Assembly (NCBI GenBank): GCA_030015575.1
Contig: JASDDO010000016.1
Coordinates: 69,189,396-69,253,395, forward strand
Source: Agapanthus africanus
Lineage: Eukaryota > Streptophyta > Magnoliopsida > Asparagales > Amaryllidaceae
DNA: 64,000 bases
Direction of reading: 5' to 3'
Each line of letters starts with the position of its first letter. The stretch's first letter is position 1. Position numbers and translations under genes: made by a program. Of this stretch, positions 1 through 9,858 are shown piece after piece. The notes below the pieces were generated by a model. The model was not told the origin of the DNA and made no database searches. It saw only the letters and a list, made by a program, of their open reading frames with translations.

Positions 1-391
1 AACACCTTGGCTGCAACAATTGCACCGTTTCCAACTCATGAAACTTATCACCCATTCTCAGTTCTCTACCTATCTTTAGCCCATGTAACAGATTACATAT
101 TTGGGATCCTGATCCGGTATCTCATACCCAGGACGTAAAGGATACTGAGAAACAGTTCTTTGTAATAAACATACCCGAAGAAGATGCATCATCATGCACT
201 TTCTTCGTTTGGGCGGCATGGGAATCCTGGTATTCCCCTATTTCCTGCTCGGTCTTATAACAATTATAAGTTGGAGCGGGACCAACGTTCCCCAGCTCAG
301 TATAACAAGCGGGTTCGGTCAATACATCCATATTATTATCTTGATTAAGGCGTGACATGGTCACTACCTGGAGAGAGAGAGAAGAAAACAC
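1..391 (-). pseudogene. Copia-A0 pol, N-terminal remnant (gag-less type)
   Basis: Minus-strand reading frame matching the start of the Copia-A polyprotein at 5822-6200. It carries the same leader-derived opening, the MDVLTEPACYT and GEYQDSHA motifs, and then TSWV directly before the protease motif DTGSGS. There is no gag. The protease Leu codon before Asp has become TGA (near 119-121), and downstream frames are broken, so this copy is dead. Unlike Copia-A it keeps an ATG at the predicted start (MSRLNQ, near 358). The rest of pol lies off the left edge. The assignment rests on direct similarity to the other copies in this window. Confidence 0.85.
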
Positions 392-753
392 TCTGCGTGT
401 GCTCTTGTAAGATTAGATTGGTTATATATTTTATCTAATCAGGATGGATTCCACTGTTTTTATCAAATCTTCCTTTAAACCTTAAAAGGAAAGACTAGCC
501 GGGATAAATTACACTCTACAAGTTCGTCAATCTTTCAGCCAAGCCAGTGCCGGTACTTTGAGGGAGGTTCCCCGTGCTTTCGCACGGACCTAATTAAAAT
601 AGACCTCGTTTTCCCAGGGGCGTGACCCCGTTGACACCTTTCTAGACACCTACTTGATCAGCTAATTGAAAAGTGCAAAACTCTCCCAGGAGTAACTCTT
701 ACTCTCAGCGGGTATCGGGATCCAACTATCTCATAGAAGGAATGCAATCTCAT
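392..753 (-). other. Copia-A0 untranslated leader, 3' part
   Basis: Reverse-complement match to the Copia-A leader just upstream of its coding frame (about 5460-5821). It includes the pyrimidine tract before the start, the hairpin-like GTGCTTTCGCAC motif and the segment TCTAGACACCTACTTGATC. It ends exactly at the Copia-A insertion and resumes at 22606. No gene is seen. Confidence 0.85.
749..753. repeat. TSD of Copia-A (CTCAT), left copy
   Basis: CTCAT directly precedes the TG of the Copia-A 5' LTR and recurs at 22601-22605 after the final CA. Removing 754-22605 rejoins a sequence that matches the uninterrupted Copia-B leader at about 56985-57010, which confirms the insertion. Confidence 0.95.
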
Positions 754-1602
754 TGTTAGTTGTATGTATGCCTTAGAGGCCAGTATTGTACACATGATGT
801 ATATTATATTGGATGCTTGGACATATATAGAGATAACTTTCTTGCTCGATATGATAGTATGCTATCTGGTTACTCTTTATCTTAACATGTACACTAGTCT
901 CTTTAAACTGTCTTATGATTACATGTTGGTAAAGCCCTTAGGATATGTACTTGACTACCTGGACTATGATGCAGATCATACTAGTGGGGACATGGTAGTC
1001 CATAAGTACATCCTTCAAGGTCCCTAGTCGTGGGTGTATCGAGACGGGGCATCGATATACCAGAGTAGACTAGCGTATACGCTTCTCGACCCATGGGATG
1101 GGCGATGGATGATCCCATATCCATTGGTGTTTGACATCAGAGATGGTATACGGGTGCTCAGTAGAGACTGGGTACACTGGACGGACTTGCCGAGAACTCC
1201 TAGATGGTATTATACCTCATGTCAGATGGCAGTTCTCAGGTTACACTTGTGCAGGTTAGTCTGTAGACCCTAGATCGTCATAGAGTCTTGTGTGATTCCC
1301 TCTGTGATTTGATCTCCACCTTACTACGTCCATGAGGGCGTGCAAAACGGTGGTCTTTGGGTACAGTCCCGAGTCATATGGAGGCAATGAGCGATAGGAG
1401 GGGTTTCGTCTCTCCCGGTATTGGGGGTTGATATTGCGCTGTGCTCGATTGGCCGTAACAGGGAAGTCCCTGGCCAGGGCTGATCAGAGATTTGCTGGTA
1501 AGTGTTACCAGTAGTTTCTCGACCCGTTATGAGCCTCACATCGGCATGACTTATCGGTTATTGGGGTCTGACGTTTACCACCCCTAGACTTGATATGCGA
1601 CG

Positions 1603-1630
1603 TATCAGACGAACAGACCGGACTGTACGG
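1603..1630 (+). promoter_or_regulatory. LTR block conserved between gag-less and complete Copia families
   Basis: This 28-bp stretch is identical to 42461-42488 in the Copia-C LTR and recurs almost unchanged, reversed, in Copia-B near 61107-61135. It sits in a longer block of similarity (about 1380-1640) that contains CTGGCCAGGG and TCTCTCCCGGTATTGGGGG, while the surrounding LTR is largely diverged. A cis-acting role in transcription, RNA end formation or reverse transcription is inferred. Confidence 0.5.
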
Positions 1631-1905
1631 TAAGTGTTACTGGTTGGATTCACAGGAGTGTGAGCGGGCTAGCTCGTCGATCTTCTGATCGCTCGATACC
1701 CGGATGGCCGTTACGCTTAGCAGACCGCTTGCGGCTTGTGGGTGCTTGATATGATCATCATCTGCTACCGGCGTATTGACGAGTCTTTAGAGTCCTACAT
1801 AGAGGTTTCCTGGCTCAAGCGAAACGAAATAGGAGCACATATGAGATATGTGCAGGACCGAGAATAATGCGTGTATGTGATACCGTATTTCATTCTCACG
1901 ATGGA

Positions 1906-1969
1906 TGTATCGATTGGTTATATTCGATATGGCCTAGTTATCGAATCATTGATTCGATAAATCGATACA
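1906..1969 (+). repeat. Nested inverted repeat in Copia-A LTR
   Basis: An outer pair TGTATCGATT/AATCGATACA (1906-1915, 1960-1969) encloses an inner pair TATCGAATCA/TGATTCGATA (1939-1948, 1950-1959). The region is rich in ATCGAT/TCGATA motifs. The 3' LTR and the Copia-B LTRs keep a similar arrangement. It could be a hairpin or a cluster of palindromic protein-binding sites; its function is unknown. Confidence 0.5.
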
Positions 1970-2974
1970 TTGGATACTAGTCGGTTATGTGCGACATGAC
2001 CGGATCATTGAATCAAATGTTGATTTAATGATTTAATGCATAATTATATATTTGATATATTACTTTGCATTAGCTAGTATTGGTTCACTTTATATGGATT
2101 TTCTCACTCAATGTGCAAGAAGTATATATGATGTACTTTTGTGCACATATTTGTATCATGTTTGATGATACTTGATAATTTAGTTAAGTATATAGAATTA
2201 AACCATGGTTAATTTGATAATTAGGGTTTTGCGTATTCATTTATTTATTCATTTGTTCATTTATTTATTTGGAAAGGATTTAGATAAGAATGGTGGAGAA
2301 GTTTGTTTTTAGTTGAAGCTTCATGAAGCTTTGACTTCTTAACCATTCTTGTCTTCATGCTTAACCCTAACCTATCCAAGTAACCATGGTCTATTCTCTA
2401 CACTCAACTATGGTTTGCTTATGATAAGGATTGAATCATTTTTCATTTTAATTCAACACTTATCATATTCTTTCTTCTTCTTGACCTTCTTCTTCAAGAA
2501 AGAAACCTTGATGCCATCAATGGCAACTTGAGATCCAAAGTGAGAAATCCAATTCTAAAGTGAACCCACCTCCTATTTCTTCACCCTCTACCTCTTGCCA
2601 AGTTGTTTTGGGTGTTTTCTTCACAAGTTTCACAACTTGGTGAAGTTGGAGCTTGAACTTGTGCAACCTCGACGTAGATCATCTTCGGCATGAAGCCGAC
2701 GACCTATTCCGCTCACTTCTCCGATGAAGCCGTCGCGAGAGTCCGAGATTCGAGATGGACAGCGAGGGGACGACCACGTGGAGCTAAGGAAGTGGATAAC
2801 CGGATCTACAAAGGTTGTAGCCTCTCTCCTTTAGTTAAATTGTTAACTAGATTCGTTTTTCGCCTAAGATTCTAGCCGACGATCCGTATTAGGGTTTCTC
2901 AGCACCATAATTTTTGTAAATTGGCATGGTTGATGCCTTGTGAGACCATTATAGGGTGCCTAGGAACCTTTCAC

Positions 2975-2987
2975 TGGTATCAGAGCC
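2975..2987 (+). other. Primer-binding site, initiator Met-tRNA (Copia-A)
   Basis: TGGTATCAGAGCC begins one base after the 5' LTR end. It is complementary to the 3' end of plant initiator tRNA-Met, the usual primer for plant Copia and many Gypsy elements. Confidence 0.95.
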
Positions 2988-3174
2988 TAGCTAGAGCCTT
3001 AGGCGATGCGTAGACGCAATTTGAAGCCCGAACGAACCCGAAACCCTAAACCAAACACGCTCTCTGGACTTTTTCTAAAATTTGGGATTTTTCCACATTA
3101 AAAATATGCAGAAAAATCAGCAGAAAATTGTAAGAATTACTGTGAAGCCCGTACCCTTGAATCCACCAAAGTGC

Positions 3175-3219
3175 GGCGGAACCGCGGCAGAAGCCTGGCT
3201 TCTGCGGCGGTTCCGCGGC
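3175..3219 (+). promoter_or_regulatory. GC-rich leader hairpin (Copia-A)
   Basis: Two near-perfect inverted 20-base arms around AAGCC-T-GGCTT lie about 200 bases downstream of the primer-binding site. The left arm starts GCGGAACCGC and the right arm ends GGTTCCGC, with one mismatch. Copia-B carries the same structure at 59504-59544 on the minus strand. The position is where retroviral and retrotransposon packaging or dimerisation hairpins occur; that role is inferred. Confidence 0.6.
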
Positions 3220-3895
3220 CATATGGTGACATCATCAATTCCTGTTTGCACAGTAATTCCTCTTTTCTGGTGTTGGATTTTCTGGGAATTTTTAATATTT
3301 ATTCAAGAGTTGAATTTTCTGGGGTTGTTTTGGGGATTCGGTGTTTCGATCGGATTATCAAATTTCGTCTTTGTGTATTTCCGGATAATTTTTAGAATAT
3401 GTTAAAAAGTTCGACCGGATATAAATACCCAATTTTTCCCCTGTCGGGAAATTTCCAAGTGTTGGATTTTTCCGTAGTTTAACGACGTTCTAAGTAGTGC
3501 AAGTAACGCGATGGACCCTCTAGAAGACAACAAACCTTAACTCGATTATGTGACCGTCTTGAACTGCCCTTTGAACCTTCGGGTTTGGGGCAGTACGGCG
3601 TGCCACATATGAGGCGTTGGCTTGACCCTTCTACGGCTGGACCGTTGGTACTGAGGCACGAACTGAATGTTGTTAGACTTATTTCATGTGTTGAGCTGTA
3701 TCGGGAAAACTTGGGTATTCGACTGTTCGATCGGAAAGTTTAACATTTTCTGTTTATCTGGAATGTGATACAATAATTGGAATTCACAAACAGTTATGAG
3801 ATAACTGAATGAATGTTATAAATCTAGCGGTTTAGTTTCACTTTATATTGAAAAGTGTTTTCGATAATGAGACTAAAATGCGGGGTTTATAACAG

Positions 3896-3946
3896 TTAGG
3901 CATGTGATGTCTAAGTATTTCATTTGATTAGGCATGTGATGTCTAA
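3896..3946 (+). repeat. Direct repeat of 19 bp (Copia-A leader)
   Basis: TTAGGCATGTGATGTCTAA occurs at 3896-3914 and again at 3928-3946 (32-bp period). The duplication is also present, reversed, in Copia-A0 (about 35725-35780) and Copia-B (about 58495-58550), so it predates the split of these copies. Confidence 0.75.
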
Positions 3947-4129
3947 AGAGGTTGCGGATTCCAACTGTTGTAGTTTTACACTTTCTTTTCTGTGACCGTA
4001 AGTGTAGTATGTTCATATCGTCGGTTTCGTTGCTATACGTCAACGACAATTGGGGTATGCATACTTACTTACGTTGATGACATGTGATGTTATGTGTTGC
4101 TGGATATGTTATATTGGATCGTCGTGTTC

Positions 4130-4425
4130 GAATAGCCGGGGGGTTTTTTTTATGTGAGATGAGTGTTTTTCATTTTCATTCATGTAAAAACTTGTATGTA
4201 ATATTCTTTTATTTGGGGCGCTTCCAGGTTGCGGAAGTTGTCACCTTTTGTATATTATTTACTTTTCCGCACTAGGATAGACCCAAGGAGGAGGGCACAA
4301 GTAACCGGGTTCTGGAGTCCAGTGGGAGACCAACTCGAGGAGTCGAGCCCGGGTCTCCTAACTCCAGAATTGGTAGGGTTGCTTGCCGCTCTCATAGGGG
4401 TCTAGGGGTGTGGGTTTGGCTATTC
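4130..4425 (+). promoter_or_regulatory. Leader domain closed by a long-range inverted repeat
   Basis: GAATAGCC (4130-4137) can pair with GGCTATTC (4418-4425), enclosing about 280 bases. The same two motifs flank the equivalent segment in Copia-C (about 44241 and 44534), where the match lengthens to about 11 bp, and in A0 (about 35247-35540) and B (about 58017-58315). Conservation across families suggests an RNA domain; pairing is not proven. Confidence 0.45.
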
Positions 4426-4633
4426 ATCACGACCGTGGAATCCGTGTTTTATACTGGCTCGTATTGAAAACACGGACGTCCTAGTATATCCAATATTTCA
4501 TATGTTTCTTCTGCTGCGATATCTGTGATGTGATCATGTGATGTTCTGTAATAGATACAGTATATAGTATATATGATGTATTATATAGACGTTACTTATG
4601 TTTTACACCCGCGCTAGCCCTGCCCTGCTCTGT

Positions 4634-4654
4634 CGTTAGTTACCTAACCTAACG
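4634..4654 (+). promoter_or_regulatory. Conserved CGTTAG/CTAACG hairpin in leader
   Basis: A six-base-pair stem with a nine-base loop. The same stem and loop length occur in A0 (35016-35036), Copia-C (44709-44729) and Copia-B (57790-57810), while the loop sequence varies between families. The function is unknown. Confidence 0.5.
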
Positions 4655-4820
4655 GTGCACGAGGGGACATCGAGGCGAATGCGGATGGCATAAGTGTACG
4701 TCGTATTTATCTGTGATGTTTAGGTATTTAAATGATGGGAATTCATTAATGTGATTAATGAATGGAAAGAAACCTAAGATGTTGTAGAATCAAATTTTAA
4801 ATAAAACAGGTAGCTACAGT

Positions 4821-5070
4821 TCTTGCTTTGCACAGCGGTATATGTGATATATCCTGCACCTTATTCGATGAGGAAAGGACCGAGATCCCTTCACCGGGAG
4901 TAACTCCTTTAGCAATAACTGGTATATGCTACACACTCGGTTTGATTTTTGATTTCTTCTATAGTTTCTGCTTTGCACAGCGATATATATGATATATCCC
5001 GCACCTCATTCGACGAGGAAAGGGCCGACGATCCCTTCACCGGGAGTGACCCCTTTAGCAAAACTAGAAA
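4821..5070 (+). repeat. Tandem duplication, 145-bp period (Copia-A leader)
   Basis: Two copies of a segment beginning near TGCTTTGCACAGCG and running through CACCTCATTCGACGAGG and CCCTTCACCGGGAGT start 145 bp apart. The copies have diverged at several sites. The same doublet is seen reversed in A0 (22975-23245) and B (57380-57620). Confidence 0.75.
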
Positions 5071-5211
5071 AGCCTCAAAATCATTCCATTTTTAAAACTT
5101 CATTTGATTCTACAACGATATCAAGTTCATTACGCAATAGGTTTTCAGAAAAACCTGTCGTAGCCCTCCATCATTTCAGATAAGTCCTGTTTAGTATTCG
5201 TGCTGCGTTTG

Positions 5212-5402
5212 TTGACCTTGTCAAGGCGCAGTGTGCGGTAGCTAACCAGTATTTGTTTGCTTATGCATATGATGCAGATGGGGTTAGGGTAGTCGTACGA
5301 CCTTGTTGACCTTGTCAAGGGTCGTGCGGGTGGGTTTGATTCAATCAAGAAATGACGGGTTGAACTTGACTTGCGGTCTATGGTTTGTTGACCTTGTCAA
5401 GG
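5212..5402 (+). repeat. Three spaced TTGACCTTGTCAAGG hairpin units
   Basis: The 15-base motif occurs at 5212-5226, 5306-5320 and 5388-5402. CCTTG/CAAGG can form a tiny hairpin, and TTGACC is also a W-box core. Related triplets occur in Copia-C (about 45090, 45180 and 45270, as GACCTCACGCCAAGG or a variant), B (about 57040, 57120, 57217) and A0 (about 22660, 22742, 22832). Confidence 0.6.
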
Positions 5403-5823
5403 TCATAGATCGTTCGGGGCAAAAGCATTATCGGGAATTTCAAGTGTTGAAATTTGCAATGAGATTGCATACCTTCTATGAGATAGTTGGATCCCGATAC
5501 CCACTGCGAGTAAGAGTTACTCCTGGGATAGTTTTACACATTGCAATTAGCTGATCAAGTAGGTGTCTAGAAAGGTGTCAACGGGGTTACGCCTCTGGGA
5601 AAATGAGGTTTACATTAATTAGGTTCGTGCGAAAGCACGGGGGACCTCCCTCAAAGTACCGACACTGGCCTGGCTGAAAGATTGGCGAACTTGTAGTGTG
5701 TAATTAATCCCGGCTAGTCTTTCCTTTTAGGGTTTGAAGGAAGATTTGATAAAAAGCAGTGGGAGCCATCCTGATTAGATAAGATAATAACCAATCTGAT
5801 CTTGCACGAGCATACGCTAAAGT

Positions 5824-5845
5824 GTTTTCTTCTCTCTCTCTCCAG
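5824..5845 (+). promoter_or_regulatory. Candidate leader 3' splice site
   Basis: A long pyrimidine tract (TTTTCTTCTCTCTCTCTC) ends in CAG at 5843-5845 and the frame follows immediately. Copia-C has the equivalent tract ending TTGCAG at 45773-45778, 12 bases before the gag ATG. An intron in the leader would hide the upstream AUGs, but the donor was not identified. Confidence 0.35.
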
Positions 5846-5881
5846 GTAGCGACCAATTCATGCCCTAATGAAGATAATAAT

Positions 5882-8800
5882 ATGGATGTATTGACCGAAC
5901 CCGCATGTTATACTGTGCTGGGGAACGTTGGTTCCGTTCTTTCTTATAAGAGTTATAGGAACGAACAGGAAATAGGGGAATACCAGGATTCCCATGCCAC
6001 CCGAATGAAGAAAGTACATGTTGATGCATTTTCTTCGGGTGTGTTCGTTACAGAGAACTGTTTCTCCATTTGCTCTACGTCCTGGGTATTAGATACCGGG
6101 TCAGGATCCCATATATGTAATCAGTTACATGGGCTTAGGAAAGGTAGAGAACTTGGAGAAGGTGATAAAGACATAAGAGTAGGAAATGGTGCAATTGTTG
6201 CAGCCAAGACTGTTGGGGAATATCACCTTGTATTACCAACTGGTAATACATTGGTTCTGAACGAATGCTATTACATGCCGAACCTGATATGCAACATTAT
6301 ATCGGTTTCTTTATTAAGTAAAGAGGGATATAATTTTGTATTACAGGACAATGTTATGAACATTTTCCGTAACCAAAAGTTGGTTGGATCAGGCATGTTG
6401 TGCAATGGCATTTATGTTCTAAATCAATCAACAGTTCTGAGCATAACAAACACACACAAGAGGAAGAGTTCTGAACTCAACGAATCCTTCTTGTGGCATT
6501 GTAGACTGGGCCACATCAATGCGACACGACTAGCTAAGTTGCATAAAGATGGATATTTAAATCCATTTGAATTTTCATCTTATGACACTTGCCAGTCATA
6601 TCTCAAAGGCAAGATGACCAAAACTCCGTTTACGGGACACGGAGAAAGAGTTACCGAACTCTTGGGACTTATACATAGTGATGTATGCGGTCCCATGTCT
6701 ACACATGCCAGGGATGGTTCTTCATACTTCATTACATTCACTGACGATCTCTCTAGGTTCGGGTATGTATTCCTGATGAAGCACAAATCAGAAGCTTTTG
6801 AGAAATTTAGGGAATATAAACAAGAAGTTGAGAACCAAACCGGAAAAAGTATTAAAATCCTACGATCTGATCGAGGAGGAGAATACTTAAGCAATGAATT
6901 CCTGGACTTCCTAAAAGAGAATAGGATTCTCTCTCAGCTGACTCCTCCATATACACCACAGCACAACGGTGTATCAGAACGGAGGAATCGCACCCTATTA
7001 GATATGGTGCGCTCTATGATGAGCACAGCTGAGTTACCTATTTCCTTCTGGGGTTATGCGCTGGAAACAGCAACACACCTATTGAATCAAGTTCCATCTA
7101 AATCTGTACCTACCACACCATATGAGATATGGAGTGGGAAGAGACCATATTTTAAACGAGTTAAGATATGGGGTTGTCCGGCCTATGTCAAAAGGAAAAA
7201 TCCAGACAAGCTCGAGGCACGATCAGTTCTCTGCAAGTTTGTGGGATATCCAAAGAATTCATATGGGTATTTTTTCTACCACAGTGAGGAACAAAAAGTG
7301 TTTGTTGCTCAGCATGCCACCTTTTTAGAAAAGGAATTTCTTGCAAAGGAAATTAGTGGCGATAAGGTAGAACTGGAAGAAATTCCGGCTACACAAACTC
7401 AAACTGAAGATTTAGTGGAACCAGAGGATTCAGTAGCTCCCGACGAACCTCAGCCTCTCCGCCGATCTAGTAGGGTTCCTCGCCAACCTGAGAGATACTA
7501 TGGTTTTCTCATGGACGGTGGGAGCGAGGATTGCATCATGGAGGATGATTACCCAACTAGCTTCGAGCAGGCCATCACGAGTGGGGACTCAGTGAAATGG
7601 CTGGATGCTATGCGGTCCGAGATGGAATCCATGTACACCAACAAAGTATGGACTTTGGATGTTGCTCCTGAAGGGGTAAAACCTATTGGGAGCAAGTGGA
7701 TCTTCAAGAAGAAACTTGGTGCAGATGGGAAAGTGGAGACTTTCAAAGCTAGACTTGTAGCAAAGGGTTTTCGTCAAAGACCAGGTGTGGACTATGACGA
7801 AACCTTTTCTCCAGTGGCTATGCTTAAATCAATCCGGATCATGCTTGCCATCGCTGCATATCATGATTACGAAATCTGGCAAATGGATGTTAAGACCGCC
7901 TTTCTAAACGGTGATTTAGAAGAGTGCGTGTACATGGCTCAGCCAGAGGGCTTCGTAGACAGTGGGAGCAGCGGGAAGGTGTGCAAGCTGCTTAAATCCA
8001 TTTATGGATTAAAGCAAGCATCGCGGAGTTGGAACATCTGCTTTGACATCGTTATCAAAGAGTTTGATTTCGTTAAAAACCCAGATGAACCTTGTATCTA
8101 CAAGAAGGTGGCAGAGAGTAAGGTTGTCTTCCTCGTATTGTACGTGGACGACATACTCTTGATAGGAAATGATATTCCTATGCTGCAATCGGTCAAGCTC
8201 TTCTTATCACAAAGATTCTCAATGAAAGATCTTGGTGATGCCTCCTGCATATTGGGAATTAGGATCTATAGAGATAGATCCAAAAGGATTTTGGGATTGT
8301 CCCAATCCAGGTACATTGACACCATACTAAAGAGGTTTGGTATGGAAGAGTCCAAGCATGGGAACTTGCCCACGATCTCTGGAGTCACTCTCTCCAAAGA
8401 GATGTCTCCCAAGACTGATTTGGAGAGAGCTCGCATGCAAGGGATACCCTATGCTTCGGCAGTAGGCTCTATCATGTATGCGATGCTCTGTACCAGTCCC
8501 GATGTAGCATACTCACTAAGTATAGTGAGCAGGTATAAAGCTGATCCTGGAGAGAGTCACTGGACAGCTGTGAAGAGCATTCTCAAGTACTTATGAAGGA
8601 CTAGAGATATGTTCTTGGTGTATGGTAACGGAGAGCTCCAAGTGGAGTCCTTTACCGATTCGAGCTTCCAGAGTGATAAGGACGACTCTAAGTCGCAGTC
8701 GGGCTTTGTCTTTACCCTTTACGGAGGGGCGATTAGCTGGAAGAGTTCCAAGCAGGAAACCGTGGCAGACTTGACGATGGAGGCTGAATACATCGCTGCA

Positions 8801-9127
8801 AACGATGCTGCCAAAGAGGCTGTCTGGATCAAGAAGTTCATTACTGAACTTGGAGTGGTTCCATCCATTGAGCATCCAATACCTTTGTATTGCGATAACA
8901 ATGGAGCGGTGGCTTTGGCTAAGGAACCCAGGTCCCATCAGCGGTCCAGGCATATTCTGAGGCGGTATCACCTGATCCAGGAGATAGTTGATCGCCGGGA
9001 GATCGAGGTCAGGAGGGTTGACACGAAGAACAACACGGCGGATCCACTCACGAAGGCCATTCCCCAGATACAGTTTGAGAGACTCTTCGGGATGCTCGGT
9101 ATGCGATACTACAGCAGCTGGCCCTAG
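5882..9127 (+). pseudogene. pol: Copia-A gag-less Pol polyprotein, one premature stop
   Basis: Frame of about 1081 codons from the first in-frame ATG; it stays open upstream to 5822. The N-terminal ~50 residues are unlike Gag and there is no CCHC zinc knuckle. Domains in order: protease (LDTGSGS, Asp near residue 71), pre-integrase HHCC region, integrase core (D267, D330, E366, ideal D-35-E spacing), RT (RLVAKGFRQ, QMDVKTAFLNG, YVDD near 754-757) and RNase H (SSKQETVAD, YCDNNGAVALA, ADPLTKA). A TGA at 8594-8596 (codon 905) separates RT from RNase H. The integrase zinc motif reads CQSYLKG where Copia-C has CQSCLKG, losing a metal-binding Cys. The ancestral start ATG seen in A0 is AAT here. Without Gag the product could act only in particles supplied by another element. 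Confidence 0.9.
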
Positions 9128-9130
9128 TGC

Positions 9131-9141
9131 AAGTGGGAGAT
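9131..9141 (+). other. Polypurine tract (Copia-A)
   Basis: AAGTGGGAGAT directly precedes the 3' LTR and matches the tract before the Copia-C 3' LTR. It is the expected plus-strand primer site. Confidence 0.85.
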
Positions 9142-9858
9142 TGTTAGTTGTATGTATGCCCTAGAGGCCAGTATTGTACACATGATGTATATTATATTGG
9201 ATGCTTGGACATATATAGAGATGACTTTCTTGCTCGATATGATAGTATGCTATCTGGTTACTCTTTATCTTAACATGTACACTAGTCTCTTTAAACTGTC
9301 TTATGATTACATGTTGGTAAAGCCCTTAGGATGTGTACTTGACTACCTGGACTATGATGCAGATCATACTAGTGGGGACATGGTAGTCCATAAGTACATC
9401 CTTCAAGGTCCCTAGTCGTGGGTGTATCGAGACGGGGCATCGATATACCAGAGTAGACTAGCGTATACGCTTCTCGACCCATGGGATGGGCGATGGATGA
9501 TCCCATATCCATTGGTGTTTGACATCAGAGATGGTATACGGGTGCTCAGTGGAGACTGGGTACACTGGACGGACTCGCCGAGAACTCCCAGATGGTATTA
9601 TACCTCATGTCGGATGGCAGTTCTCAGGTGACACTTGTGCAGGTTAGTCTGTAGACCCGAGATTCTCATAGAGTCTTGTGTGATTCCCACTGTGCTTTGA
9701 TCTCCACCTTACCACGTCCATGAGGGCGTGCAAAACGGTGGTCTTTGGGTACAGTCCCGAGTCACATGGAGGCAATGAGCGATAGGAGGGGTTTCGTCTC
9801 TCCCGGTATTGGGGGTTGATGTTGCGCTGTGCTCGATTGGCCGTAACAGGGAAGTCCC
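9142..9858 (+). repeat. Copia-A 3' LTR, first part
   Basis: Matches 754-1470 of the 5' LTR with scattered substitutions. It stops at GTCCC (9854-9858), where Gypsy-1 inserted, and continues at 21098. Confidence 0.95.
9854..9858. repeat. TSD of Gypsy-1 (GTCCC), left copy
   Basis: GTCCC precedes TGTCACG and recurs at 21093-21097 after TTACA. The intact 5' LTR of Copia-A has the single, unduplicated site. Confidence 0.95.

Larger units (their letters stand above)
754..2973 (+). repeat. Copia-A 5' LTR
   Basis: The LTR is 2220 bp, begins TGTTAGTTGTATG and ends AACCTTTCA. It is repeated at 9142-9858 plus 21098-22600. Small frames inside it (for example 764-1027) are present in both LTRs and have no protein-family motifs, so they are not called genes. 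AT-rich stretches around 2040-2200 could hold the promoter, but no TATA box can be placed with confidence. Confidence 0.95.
2988..5821 (+). other. Copia-A long untranslated leader
   Basis: About 2.8 kb without a credible coding frame. It holds a GC-rich hairpin (3175-3219), a 19-bp direct repeat (3896-3946), a domain closed by GAATAGCC/GGCTATTC (4130-4425), a small hairpin (4634-4654), a 145-bp-period tandem duplication (4821-5070) and three TTGACCTTGTCAAGG hairpins (5212-5402). It ends in a pyrimidine tract and CAG resembling a 3' splice site. Relative to Copia-A0 and -B it lacks about 270 bp near 3830. Large parts are shared with the complete Copia-C element. Confidence 0.85.

Noticed and set aside
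764-1027. 87-codon frame (also 9152-9415) as a short conserved peptide
   Set aside because: It starts at the LTR edge and is repeated only because LTRs are repeated. The Copia-C LTR does not keep the frame.
2975-2987. tRNA gene fragment
   Set aside because: The motif TGGTATCAGAGCC is a primer-binding site beside an LTR; no tRNA body is present at any of these sites.
3895-3946. CRISPR-like repeat
   Set aside because: Only two copies with a 13-bp gap inside a plant retrotransposon leader; no array.
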